This document shows positions 34,000-43,069 of a DNA stretch of 64,000 nucleotides, in pieces. The position numbers and the translations under genes are program-made. Under the pieces are notes generated by a model. That model had not been told where the DNA came from, ran no database searches, and saw only the letters and a program-made list of their open reading frames with translations. The stretch is from Metabacillus mangrovi (GTDB lineage Bacteria; Bacillota; Bacilli; Bacillales; Bacillaceae): positions 1 through 64,000 of the forward strand of contig NZ_WMIB01000018.1 of NCBI RefSeq assembly GCF_009711125.1, in the 5' to 3' direction. Positions within the stretch are counted from its first letter, which is position 1. Each line of letters begins with the position of its first letter.

Positions 34000-36651
34000 A
34001 TGAAAATCGGAATTAGGAATAAAATCCTATTCGGCTACGCTGTCATTATTGTTTGTCTCGTTGCATCCATTCTGCTGATCAGCAGCCAGATATCGCAGAT
34101 GCAGAAGCAAAGAAATTATATTATAAATCATGATTTACAGGTGTTTAATCTGACCGGACAGGTCGAGAATGCATTGCTTGAAATGCAGACAAGCCAGCGC
34201 GGATTTGCGCTGACCGGCAATGCCGATTACTCGGCGGCCTATAAGCTTTCCAAGAGCAAGCTCGAGGATGACTATTCGGAGCTCAATGAATTGATCAGCG
34301 ATAACCGCTCCCAGCAGGACAGGCTCCAGGAGATTAAAGTTTCAATTGATAATTGGACGGACAATACGAGTGAACCGCTGCTCCGGCTGAAGGAAAATGG
34401 CCGGGACGGGGATATTGAAGCATTTTATGCCCGGAATCCGGATACTGCTGACATCCAATCAGTACGCGACAAATTTAATGCCTTCCGGAATACAGAGCTT
34501 TCCCTCACTAAGCAGCGTGCACAAAGCCTGGATTCACAAAATCAAAATCTCCGCTTTACAATGTACGGCCTTATGCTGCTGACTATTGTACTGGCAGGAG
34601 CGATCGGACTTGCCATATCAAAATCGATTGTTTCGACTGTTCAGGAAGTCATCCGGAACATCCGGGCGATGACAAGTGGAGGAACTCTTTCTAGAAGGCT
34701 GAACGTCAGAACCAACGATGAAATTAAAGAACTGGCAATGGCTACCAACAGCCTCCTTGATGTAATGGAAGACAGGAGCTGGGTGCAGACAGGAATTAAT
34801 GAAGTAAACACGCAAAACCAGGGGCTATCTTCAATGGAGCCACTCGGTGACACATTCCTGAAAAACCTCGCTTCTCTGACCGGTTCAGCCATGGGTGTCT
34901 TCTATGTAAAAGATGGAGACCGGTTTGTGAAGAGAGCCGGATTTGCTGCAGGGAAAGATGCTGCCGAATCCTTTTTACCCGGAGAGGGAATTGCAGGGCA
35001 GGCAGCAGCGGATCAGAAGATTGTCTGCATCAATTCAGGAACAGATCTCCAGCTCATCACAAGCAGCCTTGGAAATATAAATCCAAAGGGCCTTCTCGCA
35101 GCACCCATCATTTATAAAAAGAACACGATAGCGCTTATTGAACTTTTCAGCATTCATGAATACGAGCCGAAGCACATTGAATTGCTGGAGGCCCTTTCCG
35201 AATCCATGGGATTGACGATAAACAGTGTTCTCGGACAGATGGAAATCAAGCGTCTTCTGGCAGAATCCCAGGCAATGACCGAGGAGCTTCAAACTCAGTC
35301 AGAAGAGCTGCAGACACAGTCAGAAGAGCTGCAGATGCAGTCAGAAGAGCTTCAAATGATCAATGAGCAGCTTGAATCAAGAAGCGAAGATGCGGAAGAT
35401 AAATCAAAAGAGCTTGAACAGGCGAAAGAAGAGCTTGAAGCGCAGGCAAAGCAGCTGATCGCAAGCTCTAAATACAAATCGGAGTTCTTGGCGAACATGT
35501 CGCATGAACTGCGGACACCGCTCAACAGCATTCTGATTCTGTCTGAAATGCTTGCAGAAAACACCGGCAGAAAACTGGCTTCAGAGGAAAAAGAGTTCGC
35601 TGAAATTATTCACTCTTCAGGACAGGACCTTCTTAATCTGATCGATGAAATTCTCGACCTCTCCAAAGTTGAATCAGGAAAGCTTGAGGTTCATTTCAGT
35701 GAGGTGAACACAGATGGAATACCTGAATACATCGAGCGCAATTTTTCACATGTAGCCTCTCAAAAGGGACTCTACTTAAAAATGGAGAAAAGCCCGCATG
35801 TGCCGGACCTTGTATATACGGATGAGAAACGTCTGAACCAGATCATTAAAAACCTGCTTTCCAACGCCATTAAATTTACATCTGAGGGCGGCATCACGGT
35901 GAAACTGGACCGGAGTCCTGAGGACATGGTGACACTGACGGTCATTGATACCGGAATTGGAATACCGAAGGATAAGCACGAACTGATTTTCGAAGCCTTC
36001 CAGCAGGGTGACGGGGCAACGGTAAGGAAGTATGGCGGTACAGGCCTGGGACTGTCCATCTGCAGAGAACTTGCCAAGCTGCTCGGCGGCGGAATCGCTC
36101 TGGAAAGTCAAGAAGGAAAAGGCAGCACCTTTACACTGACCTTCCCGGTGAATCCGGATTTATCAGAACTTCCTGAGGAGCAGAGGGTGCAGTATGAAGC
36201 GGCGGCCGCTGCAGAAGTTACAGCTGTAAAGGAAGAGCTTGCAGCGAACATGGCAGAAGGAGAAATGCAGAGCTTCAAAGGAAAGAATGTATTGATTGTG
36301 GATGATGATCACCGGAATATATTCGTCCTTGAGACAGCATTGAAAAATGAAGGCATGAATGTTACTTCTGCAGAAAACGGAAGGCAGTGCCTGGATATTT
36401 TGGCAAAAGCGCAACAGACCCCGGATATCATTTTAATGGATATTATGATGCCGATCATGGATGGGTATGAAACGATGAAAGCCATTCGCCAGGAGCGTCT
36501 GATGACAGATGTGCCGATCATTGCCCTTACAGCCAAAGCGATGAAAAACGACCGGGAAAAATGCATTGAAGCGGGGGCTTCGGACTATATAAGCAAACCG
36601 CTTAAGATTGAACAGCTTCTGTCAGCCATGAGGGTCTGGCTGACAGCTTAA
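34000..36651 (+). CDS. rsbK: Hybrid sensor histidine kinase RsbK
   Basis: Membrane hybrid kinase of 883 residues: helix 1 (about 10-28), CHASE3-type sensor (30-175), helix 2 (187-207), HAMP (208-260), GAF (275-405), a heptad coiled coil with four ELQTQSE-like repeats (428-455), HisKA with phosphoacceptor His502 in FLANMSHELRTPLNS, HATPase (605-718, N box NLLSNAIKF, G boxes DTGIGIP and GGTGLGLSI) and a C-terminal receiver (763-880) with Asp814. This layout and its two partners match RsbK of the B. cereus sigma-B pathway, which phosphorylates RsbY. AAAGGAGAG precedes the ATG; TATAAT lies at 33965. Confidence 0.88.
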   Translation: MKIGIRNKILFGYAVIIVCLVASILLISSQISQMQKQRNYIINHDLQVFNLTGQVENALLEMQTSQRGFALTGNADYSAAYKLSKSKLEDDYSELNELISDNRSQQDRLQEIKVSIDNWTDNTSEPLLRLKENGRDGDIEAFYARNPDTADIQSVRDKFNAFRNTELSLTKQRAQSLDSQNQNLRFTMYGLMLLTIVLAGAIGLAISKSIVSTVQEVIRNIRAMTSGGTLSRRLNVRTNDEIKELAMATNSLLDVMEDRSWVQTGINEVNTQNQGLSSMEPLGDTFLKNLASLTGSAMGVFYVKDGDRFVKRAGFAAGKDAAESFLPGEGIAGQAAADQKIVCINSGTDLQLITSSLGNINPKGLLAAPIIYKKNTIALIELFSIHEYEPKHIELLEALSESMGLTINSVLGQMEIKRLLAESQAMTEELQTQSEELQTQSEELQMQSEELQMINEQLESRSEDAEDKSKELEQAKEELEAQAKQLIASSKYKSEFLANMSHELRTPLNSILILSEMLAENTGRKLASEEKEFAEIIHSSGQDLLNLIDEILDLSKVESGKLEVHFSEVNTDGIPEYIERNFSHVASQKGLYLKMEKSPHVPDLVYTDEKRLNQIIKNLLSNAIKFTSEGGITVKLDRSPEDMVTLTVIDTGIGIPKDKHELIFEAFQQGDGATVRKYGGTGLGLSICRELAKLLGGGIALESQEGKGSTFTLTFPVNPDLSELPEEQRVQYEAAAAAEVTAVKEELAANMAEGEMQSFKGKNVLIVDDDHRNIFVLETALKNEGMNVTSAENGRQCLDILAKAQQTPDIILMDIMMPIMDGYETMKAIRQERLMTDVPIIALTAKAMKNDREKCIEAGASDYISKPLKIEQLLSAMRVWLTA

Positions 36652-36666
36652 AAGAGGTTGAAAGAG

Positions 36667-37530
36667 ATGACTGAAAAAACGTACAGCCCGCAGGAGGAAC
36701 CTTCGTTCAGTGCGCGGGAAGAAATGGAAATCGATCTTTTGCTTGAGGGTGTATACCGCTTATCCGGCTATGACTTTCGAAGCTATATGCGGTCTTCCAT
36801 CGGCAGAAGAATTCAGAACCGGTTAAGGCTCGAGCAGATCCCGACGATTTCGGGGCTTCTTGAGAAGGCGATTCATGAGCCTGAGATGCTTACAAAATTG
36901 TTGAATGATTTTTCAATAAATGTTACAGAAATGTTCAGAAATCCGAGTTTCTTTAAGGCGTTCAGAGAAAAAGCAGTCCCTCATCTTAAAAATTTTCCGG
37001 TTATCCGTATTTGGCATGCAGGGTGCTCGACTGGGGAAGAGGTCTTTTCGATGGCCATCCTGCTGGAAGAGGAGGGTCTGTCAGACCGTACCCAGATATT
37101 TGCTACGGATATGAACGAACGGGTGCTGAATCTAGCCAAACAGGGAAAGTTTGCATTGAATAAAATGCAAAATTACACGAAGAATTATATGCTTTCTGGA
37201 GGAAGCCGCTCTTTTTCTGAGTTTTATTCAGCGGATGAACAGTACGCCTATATCCATCCTGAATTGATGAAGAATATAAGCTTTGCCCAGCATAACCTCG
37301 TGACGGATCAGTCCTTTAATGAATTTCATGTCATCGTCTGCCGAAATGTGCTGATCTATTTTACGGGGGCACTGCAGAACCAGGTGCACCAGCTGTTTTA
37401 TGACAGCTTAAGCGACGGAGGCTTCCTTGGACTCGGGGACAAAGAATCACTGAAGTTTACGGAAGTCGCCTATCAGTATCAGGAATTTGATACAGCTGAG
37501 AAGATTTATAGGAAATTGAAAAAAGCCTGA
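36667..37530 (+). CDS. rsbM: CheR-type methyltransferase RsbM
   Basis: SAM-dependent methyltransferase of 287 residues of the CheR family: an N-terminal helical domain (SGYDFRSYMRSSIGRRIQNRL, about 35-55), EMFRNPSFF, the SAM motif IRIWHAGCSTGEEVFSMAI (around 115-135), ATDMNERVL and CRNVLIYF. There is no pentapeptide or chemoreceptor gene partner next to it; following rsbK directly, it matches RsbM, which methylates RsbK and damps sigma-B activation in B. cereus. The ATG at 36667 is preferred over TTG at 36658, which abuts its RBS. Confidence 0.87.
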   Translation: MTEKTYSPQEEPSFSAREEMEIDLLLEGVYRLSGYDFRSYMRSSIGRRIQNRLRLEQIPTISGLLEKAIHEPEMLTKLLNDFSINVTEMFRNPSFFKAFREKAVPHLKNFPVIRIWHAGCSTGEEVFSMAILLEEEGLSDRTQIFATDMNERVLNLAKQGKFALNKMQNYTKNYMLSGGSRSFSEFYSADEQYAYIHPELMKNISFAQHNLVTDQSFNEFHVIVCRNVLIYFTGALQNQVHQLFYDSLSDGGFLGLGDKESLKFTEVAYQYQEFDTAEKIYRKLKKA

Positions 37531-37556
37531 CCGGATAACGGTTCAGGCTTTTTCTC
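37516..37556. terminator. Bidirectional terminator rsbM/rsbY
   Basis: AAAAAAGCCTGACCG-GATAA-CGGTTCAGGCTTTTT between the convergent genes. Confidence 0.88.
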
Positions 37557-38691
37557 TTCCCTGGATCATCAAAATGCACATATCATCCTTTTGCGGTTCG
37601 CTTCCTTCCTGGAAACCGAGAAGATGGATGGGAGAGACTGCTCTGCCGGACCATTCCTGTCCGGCAATATAGCGCAGCTTCTCAAGCATAACTTGTTCAT
37701 CTGCACCGAAGTTTTCATAGACTCCGTCTGTAAACAGGAGAAGCTGTACCCTTTCACTGTATGAAAGGGTCGTGCTTGTAATCTGGATTTCTTCAAAAAA
37801 ACCGACCGCACAGCAGCCGCGGTCAAGGGCAGCAAGCTCTTTTCCGTCAAGCAGTGCATATCCCGGAGGATGGCCTGCATTGACGTATTCCACCGTTTTA
37901 GCTTCTGTATCAATGACGAGATAAATCGCTGTAAAATAGTAATTGTGTTCCTTCGTCTGATTCGACAGCAAAGCCATATACCGGTTTAATTCTTTTATCA
38001 CAAGCACCGGGTCTGTTAGCTGCTTGATGGAATCCCTTAGTACGGAGGAGATGTACATGCAAATCATTGAAGAAGAGATGCCATGGCCCATCATATCCAG
38101 AAGGATGACCCCGTATTTATGATCACTGAATCGGTGCCAGTAATACATGTCCCCTGCGAGCTTGTTGGATGGCAGGTGGGAGATGTGGATGCAAATATTG
38201 TCCTCATCAAGCGGCGGGTTCATCAGGCTTTTCTGAATCTGCATCGCAAGATCCAATTCATGGGAAAGCTTTTGCTCCTGCTCTGCATGCCAGTCCTTTT
38301 CCTGCTTCAATCTGAGCGCAACCCTGATGCGGGCCAGCAGTTCCACCTTGTTAATCGGTTTTGTAATATAATCAAGCCCTCCCACATCAAGGGCTTCGGC
38401 AAGCTTGTTAGAGTCCTCCAGAGCAGTAACGAAGATAATCGGAATCTCCCTCAGGTGTTCAAATTGCTGCAGTCTCCGGCACGTCTCAATTCCGTCGATA
38501 TCCGGCATCATAATATCGAGCAGGATAAGGTCCGCAGAAGGAGCATTGCTCCCGATCGTTTCAATCTGCAGATAATCAAACAATGCCTGTGCAGAGGATA
38601 AAGAAACAGTATCCTCGTAACCTGCATTTTTAAGGATTTTTTCAACAACGAACAAATTAACCGGGTGATCATCTACTATTAGTATTTTCAT
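37543..38691 (-). CDS. rsbY: Response regulator PP2C phosphatase RsbY
   Basis: Protein of 382 residues: receiver domain (1-120; Asp7, Asp8, phosphoacceptor Asp59 in LLDIMMPDIDG, Lys in YITKPI), a short coiled-coil linker, and a PP2C/SpoIIE phosphatase domain (about 165-382) with metal-site motifs KLAGDMYYWHRF, ILLDMMGHGISSSM, TDGVYE and KDDMCILMI. Phosphorylated RsbY dephosphorylates the anti-anti-sigma factor RsbV, freeing sigma-B. ATG at 38691 follows GGAG by 6 nt; the upstream ATG at 38706 has none. It is convergent with rsbK-rsbM, unlike the B. cereus gene order, which I recall as a same-strand cluster. Confidence 0.88.
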   Translation of the reverse strand: MKILIVDDHPVNLFVVEKILKNAGYEDTVSLSSAQALFDYLQIETIGSNAPSADLILLDIMMPDIDGIETCRRLQQFEHLREIPIIFVTALEDSNKLAEALDVGGLDYITKPINKVELLARIRVALRLKQEKDWHAEQEQKLSHELDLAMQIQKSLMNPPLDEDNICIHISHLPSNKLAGDMYYWHRFSDHKYGVILLDMMGHGISSSMICMYISSVLRDSIKQLTDPVLVIKELNRYMALLSNQTKEHNYYFTAIYLVIDTEAKTVEYVNAGHPPGYALLDGKELAALDRGCCAVGFFEEIQITSTTLSYSERVQLLLFTDGVYENFGADEQVMLEKLRYIAGQEWSGRAVSPIHLLGFQEGSEPQKDDMCILMIQGREKA

Positions 38692-38839
38692 TTTAGGCTC
38701 CATCATTTAGTTTAGTACTATTATTATACTAAAAGATGAATGAAAGAGGGGATTTTCCTGTCCCGGAAAATTTCAGCAGGAGAGCATAGTTTTCTTGAAT
38801 TCAGGGAAAGAAATAGTAGCAAAGAACGGAGGGATCAAT

Positions 38840-39730
38840 ATGGGGAAAGCAGAACTAGTGTATGATGCTAAGGCTATTTTAGCTGAAGGCCCGGTGTGGG
38901 ATGACCGTGAAAACCTATTGTATTGGATCGATATCCATGGAAAAGTGATACATATTTACAATCCCGAAACAACTGAAGATACCGTGATCGAGACAGCTTC
39001 AAAAGTGGGGACCATCACCCTGACCGAAGATGGCAGGCTGGCAGCTGCCATGGAGGACGGCTTCTATCTCATCGACACAGCAAGCGGTGAGCGCAGTTTC
39101 ATTGCTGATCCTGAAAAGGATGTTCCGGATAACCGCTTCAATGACGGGAAGGCCGATCCGGCAGGAAGATTTATCGCCGGAACCATGCATGCTGAAGGGC
39201 AGGGCGAAACAGGAGCCCTTTACAGTCTTGATGGGGATGGCCAATTTGAACAGCTGATCAGCGGGGTCGGCATATCCAATGGACTCGCGTGGAACGAAGC
39301 GGGGACCATCTTTTATTACATTGACACACCCACCCAACAGGTAGCCGCCTATGACTACGATTTGGAGTCCGGCAGTATTTCAGGCAGAAAAACGGTCATT
39401 GAAGTGCCGGAGGAAGACGGGCACCCGGACGGCATGACGATTGATGCAGAGGGAATGCTGTGGATCGCTCATTATAACGGCAGCCGGGTATCAAGATGGA
39501 ACCCGGAAACCGGGGAAAAGCTCGAAGAAATTGAGCTGCCGGTATCGCAGGTAACGTGCTGTACATTTGGAGGCCCGGATCTGGATGAGCTTTACATCAC
39601 AACAGGACGGGAAAATCTCGAAGGCGGGCAGTTGGCAGAGCAGCCCCTGGCCGGAGCGATATTCAAAGTGAAAACCAACACAAAAGGCAGAAAGACTTTC
39701 CGCTATAAATACAGCAGAGAAAACCGGTGA
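38840..39730 (+). CDS. SMP-30/gluconolactonase/LRE family protein
   Basis: Six-bladed beta-propeller hydrolase of 296 residues. The metal-binding residues are Glu in AEGPVWDDRENLLYWIDI, Asn in RFNDGKADPAGRFIAGTM, Asn in GISNGLAWN and Asp in EEDGHPDGMTIDAEGMLWIAHY, the SMP-30 pattern. Members hydrolyse sugar lactones; the substrate is uncertain. ATG at 38840 follows GGAGGG by 6 nt. Confidence 0.88.
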   Translation: MGKAELVYDAKAILAEGPVWDDRENLLYWIDIHGKVIHIYNPETTEDTVIETASKVGTITLTEDGRLAAAMEDGFYLIDTASGERSFIADPEKDVPDNRFNDGKADPAGRFIAGTMHAEGQGETGALYSLDGDGQFEQLISGVGISNGLAWNEAGTIFYYIDTPTQQVAAYDYDLESGSISGRKTVIEVPEEDGHPDGMTIDAEGMLWIAHYNGSRVSRWNPETGEKLEEIELPVSQVTCCTFGGPDLDELYITTGRENLEGGQLAEQPLAGAIFKVKTNTKGRKTFRYKYSRENR

Positions 39731-39747
39731 AAGCCGGTTTTTTTATA
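39720..39747 (+). terminator. Terminator overlapping the SMP-30 stop
   Basis: AACCGG-TGAAAG-CCGGTT followed by T6; the loop contains the stop codon. Confidence 0.75.
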
Positions 39748-39753
39748 TAGAAG

Positions 39754-39932
39754 GCTTTGTTAAAGGATAGTGTTGATTTTTCACACCTGTTGATTGGAGC
39801 GTAAGGCGTGAGACTCCTGCGGGAACAGCGGGACAGGTGAGACCCCGCAGTCGCGCAGCGGCGAGGAGGCTCACCGCCCGCCCCGCGGAAAGCGAACGAC
39901 TGCAGCGGAAATCAACAACCAAGTTTAACAGA
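39754..39932. repeat. Bacillaceae-type interspersed palindromic repeat
   Basis: GC-rich element bounded by inverted ends: outer CTTTGTTAAA / TTTAACAGAG and inner GTTGATT (39789) / AATCAAC (39910-39916). The interior (GACTCCTGCGGGAACAGCGG, GAGGAGGCTCACCGCCCGCC, CCGCGGAAAGCGAA) matches, from memory, a dispersed palindromic repeat common in Bacillus genomes. There is no coding capacity. It may be a MITE-like or REP-type sequence. Confidence 0.7.
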
Positions 39933-40040
39933 GCTATATAGAAAATAGATGAGGTGCAGTATGGAGTAACGTTCCACTGTGCAGCCGGTCTGGATTAAAA
40001 AAAACAGCGAGCATAGCAGTGGATTCAGGCGAAAATTTGG

Positions 40041-40150
40041 GGATATCTCGGTCAAAATCAGGGTATATCGGTCAAACTAGAGATATCGGTCAAAATCGCA
40101 AGATATCGTCAAACTATAAGCTATCGCCTAAAATTAGAGTACATGGCTCA
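40041..40150. repeat. Short ~20-nt-phase array, TATCGGTCAAA core (array 3)
   Basis: Five degenerate units of the form ATATCGGTCAAAAT at about 40043, 40064, 40083, 40102 and 40120 (gtcaaa core spacing 20, 18 and 19 nt). On the opposite strand the core reads TTTGACCGATA, the same core as the flanks of array 4. The rest of the 39.73-40.26 kb gap holds only the palindromic repeat and no gene. Confidence 0.8.
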
Positions 40151-40261
40151 AACCGAAGACAAGAAAACAGTCCGAGCTAAAAATCGGTCCAAACACCCCC
40201 CTCTTCCATTGCTTAAAATGGTACTATACTAAAGAGAGCAATAGATGAGGAGGCGGAGCAG

Positions 40262-41020
40262 ATGAATCAGATTCCATTGGCTGTGCAAATGTATACACTG
40301 AGAGATGAATGCGAAAGGGATTTTTTGAAAACGCTTCATAAGGTGGCAGAAATCGGGTTTAACGGAGTGGAGTTTGCAGGGTATTATGATACAGATCCTG
40401 CTGTAATTAAGAAAACCCTCGATGATCTTGACTTAAAAGCAGCAGGAAGCCACTTTGTATTGAAAGAGATGGAAGAGAACCTGGAACAATGTATCGAAGC
40501 ACAGCAGGTGCTTGGCAGCCGGCATTTGGCGATTGCCTATCCGTATGACCGGATGGAAAAGGAAGAGGAGTACCACCGGCTTGCTGAAAAGCTGAACGGG
40601 ATGGGAGAGAAAGTGAATGCTGCAGGACTTACACTCAGCTACCATCATCATGAATTTGAGCTTGCTTCCTTTGGAGAGTGGACCGGCCTGGAGATTGTAT
40701 TAAAAGAAACCAATCCGGAATGGGTGCAGGCGGAACTGGATATTTACTGGCTTGCTTTTGCCGGAAAGGATCCTGCAGAGTGGATCAGCACGTATCAGGA
40801 TCGTGTTTCCCTTATCCACATGAAGGATATGGAGTCTGGAGAAGGCAGGTCATTTGAAGAGCTTGGAAAAGGTGTGATCAATCTGTCATCTGTTGGCGAT
40901 GCAGCTGTTAAAGCAAACGCAGAGTGGCTGATCGTCGAGCAGGATGAATGCAAAAGGCCTCCCTTTGAAAGCATATCTTCAAGCTTAAGCTATTTGAAGG
41001 GACTTTCATTGAAGGTGTAA
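40262..41020 (+). CDS. Sugar phosphate isomerase/epimerase (TIM barrel)
   Basis: Xylose-isomerase-like TIM-barrel protein of 252 residues. Metal and substrate residues are visible in GFNGVEFAGYY, LSYHHHEFEL, QAELDIYWLAFAGKDPAEWI and LIHMKDM, followed by WLIVEQDE (Glu ligand). Family members isomerise or epimerise keto-sugars or inosose. Its substrate is unknown and no sugar operon surrounds it. GAGGAGGCGG precedes the ATG. Confidence 0.87.
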   Translation: MNQIPLAVQMYTLRDECERDFLKTLHKVAEIGFNGVEFAGYYDTDPAVIKKTLDDLDLKAAGSHFVLKEMEENLEQCIEAQQVLGSRHLAIAYPYDRMEKEEEYHRLAEKLNGMGEKVNAAGLTLSYHHHEFELASFGEWTGLEIVLKETNPEWVQAELDIYWLAFAGKDPAEWISTYQDRVSLIHMKDMESGEGRSFEELGKGVINLSSVGDAAVKANAEWLIVEQDECKRPPFESISSSLSYLKGLSLKV

Positions 41021-41071
41021 TCGAAGTGAGGAGCTGCATAACAGCGGCTTCTTTTTTATTGGAAAAAAATG

Positions 41072-41140
41072 TTGACGAGCTAACTGTATTACATGTATAG
41101 TACAAATAGAAACTGTATGAACTAAGTAGTACACACAGTT
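41072..41140 (+). promoter_or_regulatory. Promoter and operator of GntR/ABC operon
   Basis: TTGACG (41072-41077), 18-nt spacer, TATAGT (41096-41101). AACTGTAT recurs at 41082 and 41111, each followed 7-14 nt later by TAGTAC, and the second forms an inverted repeat AACTGT-N18-ACAGTT. This fits autoregulation by the first gene. Confidence 0.55.
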
Positions 41141-41158
41141 TTATAGCGGAGGTGTACG

Positions 41159-41551
41159 ATGAAACCTGTTTTCAATAATCGGGATCCTGTTTATCTTCAA
41201 GTTGTCCGGTATTTTAAAGAGCGGATTGCAACGGGGGATCTGCAGGCAGGAGATGAAGTGCCATCAAGGAGGGAAATGGCCGGAATGCTGAACATTAATC
41301 CAAATACTGCCCAGAAAGCTTATAAAGAGATGGAAGACCAGGGATTGATTTTTACGGAACGGAATGTGCCTAGCAAAATTACAAGTGATCAATCTTTTTT
41401 AAATAATGTGCGCAATGAATTAATTATGGAGGCAGTGGAGTCATTTATTGAGTCCATTCGGCCGATTCAGGTGCCGGTTGGAGAATTGCTGGAGATCATT
41501 CAGAAGAGATATACCGAGACCGGCGGAAGGGGGATGCAGAAACATGATTGA
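41159..41551 (+). CDS. GntR-family regulator (YtrA type)
   Basis: Short GntR regulator of 130 residues with the winged-helix domain (YLQVVRYFKERIATGDLQAGDEVPSRREMAGMLNINPNTAQKAYKEMEDQGLI) and only a small dimerisation tail, the YtrA subfamily layout. These usually repress the ABC transporter operon that follows and respond to cell-envelope antibiotics. GGAGGTG precedes the ATG; its last bases overlap the next start. Confidence 0.87.
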   Translation: MKPVFNNRDPVYLQVVRYFKERIATGDLQAGDEVPSRREMAGMLNINPNTAQKAYKEMEDQGLIFTERNVPSKITSDQSFLNNVRNELIMEAVESFIESIRPIQVPVGELLEIIQKRYTETGGRGMQKHD

Positions 41552-42233
41552 AGTGAAGGAAGCCAAGAAGAAATACGGACGGAAGACGGTTCTTGACGGA
41601 ATTACCTTTCAAGCCAAAAAGGGTGAAATCACGTGCCTGATTGGGATAAACGGTGTCGGAAAAACAACAATTTTAAAAGCGGTCATGGGACTTACCCCGA
41701 TTCATTCCGGTTCCATTACGATCGATGGACAGAAGCTTGATAAGAACATGCTGAAAAAAATCACCTACATACCGGATGCTCCTATCATGCAGCAGGGGAT
41801 GACGATTGAGCAGTACATGGAATTTATGGAGGATTTTTATCCGAACTGGAACCGGGAACGTGCATTTGAATTGCTCCAATTTTTCCGTCTGAGCAAGAGC
41901 GAGAAAATCGGCAATCTTTCTAAAGGCAACGCTGCTAAAGCGAGCCTGCTGATGGGGCTTGCACTCGATACGGATTATCTTCTGATGGATGAACCATTCT
42001 CCGGAATAGACCTGTTCAGCAGGGAACAGATTGCCCGTGTTTTTACGAGCCATCTGATAGAAGGCAGGGGAGTGATTATCACAACTCATGAAATACAGGA
42101 CATTGAGCATTTAATTGATCAGGTTGTCCTCGTGGATAACGGAGTCGTGATGAAACAATTTTATGCAGAAGAAATGAGAATCGAAGAAGGAAAGTCCGTA
42201 GTGGATGTAATGAGAGAGGTGTATCAGGGATGA
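41544..42233 (+). CDS. ABC transporter ATPase
   Basis: ATPase of 229 residues: Walker A GINGVGKTT, signature LSKGNAAKASL (a diverged LSGGQ, with the SKGN/NLSKG form typical of the YtrB and BcrA type exporters), Walker B YLLMDEPFSGIDL, H-loop IITTHE. It begins at ATG 41544 within the stop region of the GntR gene; the frame is open upstream but lacks an RBS. It pairs with the permease that overlaps it by 4 nt. Confidence 0.88.
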   Translation: MIEVKEAKKKYGRKTVLDGITFQAKKGEITCLIGINGVGKTTILKAVMGLTPIHSGSITIDGQKLDKNMLKKITYIPDAPIMQQGMTIEQYMEFMEDFYPNWNRERAFELLQFFRLSKSEKIGNLSKGNAAKASLLMGLALDTDYLLMDEPFSGIDLFSREQIARVFTSHLIEGRGVIITTHEIQDIEHLIDQVVLVDNGVVMKQFYAEEMRIEEGKSVVDVMREVYQG

Positions 42234-43057
42234 CATTCCTTAAACTTTTAAACTTTGAAGTGAACCGGTTTGCGAAGTTTTTCGCGGTCCTTGCAGGACT
42301 GACAATCGTTTGTCAGATTGCGAGTGTCGCAATAAGCTCCAATAATATGGCGGAAGAAGCATTCAGGCAGATGAAGGAAGAGAACCTGAGTGTGAAACAG
42401 TATCTGGATAAGGAACCCCTTTTTACCTTCTCCAATCTTCAGTCGGATTTACTGTATATGGCTCCGGTTATGCTTTCGATCTGTGCTCTTATCCTATATG
42501 TTTTTTTGATCTGGTACCGGGACTGGTTCGCAGGGAGTCCGTTCATTTATCGTCTTCTTATGATTCCTGGGTCGAGGATGAATGTTTATTTTTCGAAGAT
42601 CTGCACAATTGTATTGATGGTGTTTGGACTTATCGCACTGCAAATGCTCCTGCTTCCTGCCGAGCATCTTATTTTCCAAAGTATCATTCCTGAAAACCTG
42701 AGAGCTTCGTCTTTGATGGGAGAAAGATATTCCGGGTCTGTAAACTATCTAAACATTCTTCTCCCTCATACGTTTCAGGAGTTTGTGATTTATTATCTGG
42801 CCGGTGTCACATTTGTTTTAGTCATGACTACAGGCATTCTTTTCGAAAGAAGCTACAGATGGCCTGGCGTAGGATATGCAGTTTTATATGGAATTTCCAC
42901 CTGTTTGATAATCGGACTTCCTATGTATATCAGTGTGCGCACCAATTATTTCTACGGGAGTGAATTGGTCTATATCTCGATTACCAGCCTCTTGGCGGCA
43001 AGCTTTATCTCTATAGCTGTCAGCCGCAAGCTGATCCGCTCGAAAATTACAGTGTAA
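42230..43057 (+). CDS. ABC transporter permease
   Basis: Membrane protein of 275 residues with six predicted helices and a large extracellular loop after helix 1 (about 38-75), like Ytr-type ABC-2 permeases. Substrate unknown. The ATG overlaps the ATPase stop. Confidence 0.82.
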   Translation: MTFLKLLNFEVNRFAKFFAVLAGLTIVCQIASVAISSNNMAEEAFRQMKEENLSVKQYLDKEPLFTFSNLQSDLLYMAPVMLSICALILYVFLIWYRDWFAGSPFIYRLLMIPGSRMNVYFSKICTIVLMVFGLIALQMLLLPAEHLIFQSIIPENLRASSLMGERYSGSVNYLNILLPHTFQEFVIYYLAGVTFVLVMTTGILFERSYRWPGVGYAVLYGISTCLIIGLPMYISVRTNYFYGSELVYISITSLLAASFISIAVSRKLIRSKITV

Positions 43058-43069
43058 GGAGCAGAGAGA

